64,000 nt of DNA from Polyporus tsugae (taxonomy: Eukaryota; Basidiomycota; Agaricomycetes; Polyporales; Polyporaceae), in NCBI GenBank assembly GCA_024305745.1, contig JAHRBS010000001.1:558001-622000 (forward strand), read 5' to 3'. Each line of letters starts with the position of its first letter. Position 1 is the stretch's first letter. Below, piece after piece: positions 58,413 through 64,000 of the stretch. Position numbers and translations under genes: made by a program. The notes below the pieces were generated by a model. The model saw only the letters and a list, made by a program, of their open reading frames with translations, ran no database searches and was not told the origin of the DNA.

Positions 58413-59671
58413 TCATCGCTTCCGCTCGTCCCACGATAAGGTGTCCTTCCATCCCACCCACACAGCGTATGGCCCCTCCAGCAAATCGCCGACACTCCAT
58501 ATCTCCCATTCGCCCTGGGAAGACTTCTCTAACCAGCCCTGCAGAAACTCTCTGATAACATCTTCCGCCCTGAGTTCCACGACTACCACAACGGTCGTCT
58601 TGTCTGGGATGGCGAGGAAGTCGATCGTCGTGAGCAGCGCAGGTAACAAGGATGGATGGTAGATGCAATCTACCACCAGCAGAATGTCTGCCGGGTCAGC
58701 AGGAACCAGATTCGGTCGCAATGACGCCGATGTGTTGTACAGCTGGACCCAATCTAACGCAGTTATGACGACCTTTGGCGTTGGCGATGGCGGTGGGGAT
58801 CGCGGCGTAGACAATTTCGGTTTGTGTGACGAAGTGGTTGGATCAGGCATATTTCTTGCGACATTCTTCCGGATGAGCGGGACGACTTCCTCTATGTCAG
58901 TGATGGTGTAGTGCCGCACGAAAGGCGATAACACAACGCCAAGCAGTCCAGTTCCAGCCCTGCATAGGTAAACGAGAGCGTGCTCGAGCTATGCACTTCG
59001 AAAGGGGAGAGAGCCTCGGAGGGGGACGTACCCGAGTTCTATGACATGGGATCCTGCAAGGAGCTCTGGAATGAAAAATGAGTGGGGTGATCTCCGGTGT
59101 AGCTGCCGTAGGATGATCTCGGCAAAGTCGACACTGGATGGGAACAATATTGTCTTCGTGACAACAATCCACGATAATGGTCTTACCTCGCATGCCACAA
59201 TACGCTTCCTGTGTCTCCTTTACGGCTCCGAAGGGCAGTCTTATCCTGGACAATCTCCACCTCTATCGTCTCCAGTTCGTCACGTTTCCGGCCTTGCACC
59301 TTTCGTTTCGATGCGCTACGAGCTTTGTGTTTATTGCTAGATGCGACAGAGACGTCGTCCGCTTTCTCAGTCCGCTCCTCACCCGGCTTCCCAATGTTCA
59401 GAGATATCGTAAGCACGTCTTCACGGGAGTCTATGTGACCGAGTCCGCGAAAGCGGGCGGTCCCGTCTGCAGCTTTCCGGCCAGCGAGATTAGTGTACAA
59501 GAGAAAAACCTGAGAAGTGGAAGTGCCGATCCCGTAAGAACGGGAAGCAAACATCGGACGGCATACACTCACCTCTTCGTCTGCATCCGTTACTCGTAGT
59601 GCGCTGGGGGAGATGCGCACTACACCTCGTTGTAACACTGGCACATCGCCAACGCTGGAATTGTCCTGCAT
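58413..59671 (-). CDS. Class I protein methyltransferase (Methyltransf_16, Rkm5/METTL21-like)
   Basis: SAM-dependent lysine methyltransferase family; yeast Rkm5 modifies ribosomal protein L1. ATG 59671 (MQDNSSVGDVPVLQRG) leads through VFLLYTNLAGRK to LETIEVEIVQDKTALRSRKG, DTGSVLWHA (the family's 'G.vlW.a' start), then FAEIILRQLHRRSP, LAGSHVIELG and, across an intron, AGTGLLGVVLSPFV (SAM-binding motif I). ITDIEEVVPLIRKNVARN is motif II. LDWVQLY and DILLVVDCIYHPSLLPALLT provide the post-I acidic and D-x-x-Y motifs. The C-terminus is WVGWKDTLSWDERKR-TGA... An SR-like basic insert (HKARSASKRKVQGRKRDE) lies between strands. Head-to-head with BOS1 (341 bp between start codons). Confidence 0.8.
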
Positions 59672-60012
59672 GGTGTTGTTGATGCCGGATCCGAATGCAC
59701 AAGTGGTATAAACAGCACTGTGTAGCAGCAACAAACCCCACAGATGTCAGGATAGAGATGGATGGATGTCAGGAGTTGAGCTCGCGCTTGTAGGAGGAGT
59801 CGGCCGGCCGGCGGCGGGGCGCGTTGTTTGCCTCTGTTGACGCGTAAACAGGAGGCACCGTATCACGTGGCATTATTGACACGCACGCAGGTCGCGACGC
59901 AGGGGGCAAACTCCAGGACCAGAACTTCCCCCGACTTGCGCTTTTTCCGTCTTGCTCGCTCACTCTGGCCCTTGTTGCTCGCCCAGCTATTTACTATTGA
60001 TACGACAACGAC
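59672..60012. promoter_or_regulatory. Divergent promoter region (methyltransferase / BOS1)
   Basis: 341 bp between two divergent ATGs, necessarily carrying both promoters. A GCCGGCCGGCGGC GC-rich block lies near 59802. No TATA box is obvious. Confidence 0.5.
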
Positions 60013-61110
60013 ATGAACTCTCTGTATACCCTCGGAGTTCGCCAAACGAACTCGATTCAAGCCGACCTCGAGAGATTGCGGAATGGCGAGAAGTCTGCAT
60101 CGCTACTAGGTCCGTACAGGCTCTCGTGGTCTTGGTGATCTCCGCAGGTTGGACAAAACGTTGAAGTGCGATGCTTTCTTTCGCTCCTTCATAGGGCAGA
60201 TCTCCGCGTCGTTGGCGGCTATGCACAGGACGGTGGAGGACTATGATTCAATGGCTAAGAGGGAGATTATCAAAGCGAAGCAGGAGAAGGCCATGATGTA
60301 CGTCCCTTGTATTCGCAATACATCTCTCGTCTGTGTATGTGTGCTGTCAGAGGCCATGGAATCTTGTAGACCTCTTGTTGGTGCCTCCATACGCTCTCCT
60401 TTCCTCGACACCAATCAGGGCTTGGCGGGCGTATCCTCGGACGTTGCTCATACTCAAATCTTCGGTTCAGGCGCGTCCAGAAGTTCCGCACAGATTATTC
60501 TGACCTGCGAGTGCAGTTTGAACGTCTGAAGGCGGAGGTAAGTTCCCCATTCAGGATCCCACGCCTGGGTAATCAAGCTTTGTCCCCCAGCACGAAGCAG
60601 TGTCGCGAGCTGAGCTGCTGTCCGGCGCATCTTCCGCAACCCTCCCGATATCCGCACCTGGCGATGCCCGACGAAGATTTATGCCAAACCAGTCCGCGTC
60701 GGACGAAGTCTCAGAATCCCCGTTCCGAGGGCCAACACCAATGCCGATGAACGGTGGTCTGCGGGAACAGCATGCTCTCCACGAGCACAGCTTCATTCAA
60801 AACACGGACAGTCGCCTCGACGAGTTCATCGCACAGGGCCGGGCCGTCCTTGACGATTTGGTTGACCAGCGGAACGTGCTCAAGGGCACTCAAAGACGAT
60901 TGCTCGATGCCGCGAACACGTTGGGACTGAGCCGGGATGTCATCGGATGGATCGAGCGGAGAAGGTACGTTCCCATGTGTACGCATTGCTCTCTTCGAGA
61001 CGTAATGACCGGGTGTTTCCTCTGCTAGCACGCAAGATATGTATATCTTCTTCGCCGGGGCTATCTTCACTTTCTTCTGTTTCTTCCTGATATGGAAGTA
61101 TTTGGGTTGA
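60013..61110 (+). CDS. BOS1: Bos1/membrin-type Qb-SNARE
   Basis: SNARE for ER-to-Golgi vesicle fusion, a tail-anchored protein on COPII vesicles and cis-Golgi. ATG 60013 opens MNSLYTLGVRQTNSIQADLE; then ISASLAAMHRTVEDYDSMAK, KFRTDYSDLRVQFERLKAE and, after a linker, the SNARE motif EHSFIQNTDSRLDEFIAQGR, AVLDDLVDQRNVLKGTQRRL and ANTLGLSRDVIGWIERR. The last exon (about 61029-61110) encodes the C-terminal anchor MYIFFAGAIFTFFCFFLIWK ending YLG-TGA. About 240 residues and six exons, as usual for the family. The linker between the N-terminal helices and SNARE motif contains a Ser/Pro-rich insert. Confidence 0.88.
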
Positions 61111-61637
61111 TGCTGTCGTTTTCCCTGATACTGGACTTCTGTGTACTAGTAGTGTTGGACACATAATGACTGTTCCCCAGGTTTCAGTATACTGTAAGTT
61201 GTCCTTAGCTTCGTCGTCTTTCGGGCGCCTGCGACTGGTAAGTGCGAACGAACCTTTGGCGACTTGCATGTCTACTACCATCATCCTGCTCTCTTCCGGC
61301 TGTCTTACGCTTGGACGCCGCTGGAGGTTTGCCGAGACTTGCGCGGTCGGAACTATTGCACCTCGAGATCTCTGAAGTTCAAGTCCTAGGACCTAGTGCC
61401 GCAAAGCACTGGCACCGGGTGCCCGTCGTCAATATTCAATGTTGAAACCGTGCATCTACTTCCACTTCACGATCCTTAAAGTCTAACATGCCCCTCGGAA
61501 ATAGTCCGGCCGACGCGAAGACTTTGGGGTCGTATGGAACTATATAGTTTCTACCAGACTGTCTCCTCGATGGTCTTGATGGATGGCGCACGCGCGATAT
61601 CGATGGAAAGAGTGGACGCGGCGGCGGAATCAAAGTT
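61111..61637. other. Intergenic, 3' of BOS1
   Basis: No recognised gene. The minus-strand stretch RNYIVPYDPKVFASAGLF (about 61545-61490) could be a last exon of the neighbouring unidentified gene, but no consistent splice reaches it. Confidence 0.4.
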
Positions 61638-62153
61638 TTATGGAAGAAAAGACATACAGTACTCTTTCTCCAGTCCGACGGGACGCTGTCTACACGTGAA
61701 GGACTCGATGTTGAGCTTGAACTCGCCGCGGCGACGGCGGTGGCGGTGGCTGTTTCGAGCGACGAGGACTTCTGCCATGACGTGGGCAGCGGGCGGAAGG
61801 CGACGACCCACGGCGGATTTCTTTTTCTTCGCACTAGCACCTGTCGAACCTTCCGACCCATCCTCCGACCGAACCCGACTTGGACACTGGTCACGCACAC
61901 TGACCGTAACTCGTAAGCATATGTATACTCACCGTCCAGTATTTTTCATTTTCGAGTCGGAGGAGGGGCACCATATACAGGACACCTTCCACATTCTGGG
62001 GTGTAGAGATTGTAGAAATGACAGTGTCCACCTGCTCAATACACAATCAATGCTGTTCCGTAAGGCGAGCCGTGTCTCATGCCACAGGGGCCGAGTCGAG
62101 ACCAGTGTCCGTGCGCCGCCGCCGCCGTCTTGATGCTGGCAGTGGGTACCCAC
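61638..62153 (-). CDS. Unidentified multi-exon gene
   Basis: Not recognised. On the minus strand a clean exon (about 62032-61934) reads VDTVISTISTPQNVEG and VLYMVPLLRLENEKYWT between an AG acceptor and a GTGAGT donor. A 46-nt intron leads to CPSRVRSEDGSEGSTG, a KKKK basic patch, HVMAEVLVARNSH, a second basic patch and FKLNIESFTCRQRPVGLEKE. The frame ends CMSFLP-TAA at about 61638. The 5' end is unresolved. Compact, mixed acidic/basic composition suggests a small nuclear protein, which is only a guess. It lies between BOS1 and the methyltransferase at 62758. Confidence 0.4.
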
Positions 62154-62757
62154 CCCTATTAAGTAGTATTAACTCGCACCCCCGGCGGGCGACCACCACA
62201 GAAAAGAATGGGGTGCGAGTTATGCCGGTTCGATACCAGACAAGCTTTCAAGCCCTTCCCAGTGCAAAACCATGGCTGATCTGTGTGTTATCAGTACGTT
62301 ATGTTTTCGTTTTTTCCTCCACCTAGGCAACCCAACTGCAATGTTTCATATTGCGTTACATACCAATCTTTTGTAGTGCCCAGCCCTGCCGTATACCGCC
62401 GTACCATCATTCTCGCCGCATACATAGTGCACATTTATACCCAAGGCTCCGTGTCTTCTTCTCTCATGGTTGGTGTACCCCGAACTCTGAGGTGAGTATA
62501 TATTATACTACCTGACTGCTTACCCTTGCTCACCCCACGTAGCAATTCCACTCTTTTGTTTTCTAGTGAGACACCAGCGCTCGCGACTGCGTGCCCCCAT
62601 CATTCGTGTCGGCCCCCGCCGGGGACCCGAACACTGTCAAGCAGTTCTATTGCAGTCCGACTCGCCTCCGGCTCTGACCTTATCAGTCCACCCCCCACAG
62701 TCCACCTCACATCTTGTCATACTCTACCTACCACCCGCTCGCGCATTCCAGGCCCCA
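62154..62757. other. Intergenic upstream of the ICMT gene, with a hairpin
   Basis: Contains a perfect 13-bp inverted repeat (62170-62182 with 62210-62222) and the promoter of the ICMT gene. Pyrimidine-rich, with TATATTATAC at about 62498-62507. No other coding segment is recognised. Confidence 0.5.
62170..62222. repeat. 13-bp perfect inverted repeat with 27-nt loop
   Basis: TAACTCGCACCCC at 62170-62182 and its exact reverse complement GGGGTGCGAGTTA at 62210-62222. Confidence 0.9.
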
Positions 62758-63547
62758 ATGCTCAAGGTGCCATTTCTACTCGCAAATGGGATTGCCGCCT
62801 ACCGAGCGTTGACGCCGCCGGAAGAGCCTTCATCGGCGAAGGTACGCGAGAAGGTGGTGCCTGCGCCAGCCATGTTCCTCCGGCAACACCCCATCCTGTA
62901 CAGAGTGGTCAAAGCATGCGCTATCGTCTCGAAGGTAAGGTATGATACTTGGTTGTGTGACGCTCTCTGATCGTGAATGCCTTTTGAAACACCAGTATTT
63001 CTTCTCCGGCATTTCCTTTGTCGAAGTCGCACTCATCCTCGGGCCCCATCTCTCGTGGTCCTACTCGGCTGACATACCACGCTCAGGCTCGCTCCCGTTC
63101 GTGAGACCGGGAAGCTTGCAGTCCACGTTGACGTCCGTCGCGGGCTGTGTGCTCGGAATCGCTGGAGGGTTCATCCGCACACGTTGCTACCGCGAACTCG
63201 GCCACCTTTTCACCTGGGAATCGGTTGTCCGCGACGACCACAAGCTCATCACCACCGGCCCGTATTCCATCGTGAGGCACCCTAGCTACACTGGGTTCTA
63301 CCTGCTCGTGATCGGGAACGTCATGTTGCTGGCGAGCAAGGGTTCGTGGTTCATGGAGGCGGGGCTGTGGCATACGCTCTTGGGCAAGGGTGCTGCATGC
63401 TCGGCCACGGCCTTCTCGGTCGCGGTCGCGCTGCGGTTGTTCTTGAGAGTCGATGAAGAAGATTGGTTGTTAAAGAATGAGTTCGGCGAGGAGTGGGACG
63501 AGTGGGCGAAGAAGACCCCATATCGTTTAATACCATTTGTCTACTGA
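62758..63547 (+). CDS. Isoprenylcysteine carboxyl methyltransferase (Ste14/ICMT)
   Basis: Methylates the C-terminal prenylcysteine of Ras-type GTPases and a-factor-like pheromones in the ER membrane. ATG 62758 opens MLKVPFLLANGIAAYRALTP; one intron (about 62937-62994) follows KACAIVSK. Exon 2 has hydrophobic segments (YFFSGISFVEVALILGPHLS, SVAGCVLGIAGGF) and the ICMT core: YRELGHLFTWE, LITTGPYSIVRHPSYTGFY, LLVIGNVMLLASKG and the terminal E-E motif RLFLRVDEEDWLLKNEFGEE with WDEWAKKTPYRLIPFVY-TGA. RHPSY and EEW are the SAM and substrate-site signatures. About 245 residues, normal for the family. Confidence 0.9.
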
Positions 63548-64000
63548 GCCACTTAGTACGTACTAGTCACGAAAGCGGGCACTTGCAAGACTGCTTTCGT
63601 GCTCTTGTGCGTCTTGATATTCCGTGCGTAGCTCTAGGAACGGCGTGTGTCCAGTAATATACGACTTTTGTCTCCCGCTGTGCCTAAGAAGGAGTATTAA
63701 TGTGGTCTGATCAACTTCACCGTTAGTAGACCGGTCTGGCAGAGGGCCTCCTTAGACGTCGTCCCGACCCGCTTTCAATCCGTTCGCCAAAAATCAGACA
63801 TCACATGGATGCGGAGAATCAGAAATCTGTTATGCATGGGCCCACACTCGCAATCCGTATGACCACCAGCACTGATTGCAAGTTAAACTTGAAAGTTTGT
63901 GTTCTCGCCGCGGGCCACGTCGGCCCGTTGTCCGTGGATCCATCAGCGGTCAATTTCCGCCAAACGCCAGTGAACTTATCTCAGTCCGCCTTCGACTATT
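63548..64000. other. Intergenic, right edge
   Basis: 3' flank of the ICMT gene. No recognisable coding segment; CGAAAGCGGGCACTTGC/GCAAGACTGCTTTCGTG near 63568-63602 could fold into a weak stem. Confidence 0.45.

Noticed and set aside
62215..62250. Possible tRNA (GGTTCGATACC resembles a B box)
   Set aside because: The flanking bases do not form a T stem, and no A box or acceptor stem is found at the right distance.
63568..63602. Hairpin 3' of the ICMT gene as a terminator
   Set aside because: The pairing is imperfect, and fungal polymerase II genes do not need hairpin terminators.
1..64000. CRISPR-like arrays
   Set aside because: The only regular short repeats are the 10-mer triplet and the GGA microsatellite; neither has spacers.

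Overview
The window is nuclear DNA of a filamentous basidiomycete, most likely an Agaricomycete and possibly a wood decayer. Genes are cut by many short introns (about 50-95 nt, GT..AG), intergenic gaps are short, and the families are fungal: Zn2Cys6 regulators, a velvet regulator, OPT and CNT transporters, an F-box protein, a fungal-type DUF262 protein, and a secreted CE1 esterase with an N-terminal CBM1. I see no rRNA, tRNA or CRISPR array.

Layout. 1-2283 (+) is the 3' part of a concentrative nucleoside transporter. 3459-7746 (-) is a Zn2Cys6 regulator whose sixth zinc cysteine sits on a 15-nt microexon. 8671-10176 (-) is a single-pass membrane protein of unknown function. 11306-16564 (-) is a very large Sec7-PH protein without the usual catalytic glutamate. 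17500-18720 (+) is a decayed carboxylesterase.

19134-34907 is the unusual region. A Zn2Cys6 gene (19134-22360, -) is followed by about 9.3 kb of gene-poor, repeat-bearing DNA and then by a near-identical second copy (31912-34327, -) that has lost its 3' exons. The duplicated block is about 2.64 kb in direct orientation (19927-22575 and 31912-34543). The spacer holds a diverged ~215-bp direct repeat, one conserved-looking hypothetical gene, a possible solo LTR and other short repeats.

34907-64000 is an ordinary gene-dense housekeeping and accessory stretch: F-box protein (+), WD40 remnant (+), TCP11/Sok1-like protein (-), CBM1-CE1 esterase (-), velvet regulator (-), NIPA-type Mg2+ transporter (-), DUF262 protein (+), DCC1 cohesion factor (-), OPT oligopeptide transporter (-), Rrp17/Nop25-type rRNA-processing protein (+), protein methyltransferase (-), Bos1 SNARE (+), an unidentified gene (-) and isoprenylcysteine carboxyl methyltransferase (+). 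Two tight divergent pairs (NIPA/DUF262 and methyltransferase/Bos1) probably share promoter regions. The genes do not form a recognisable pathway cluster. Exon boundaries were read by eye from splice consensus and reading frame, so the coordinates of multi-exon genes are outer limits.
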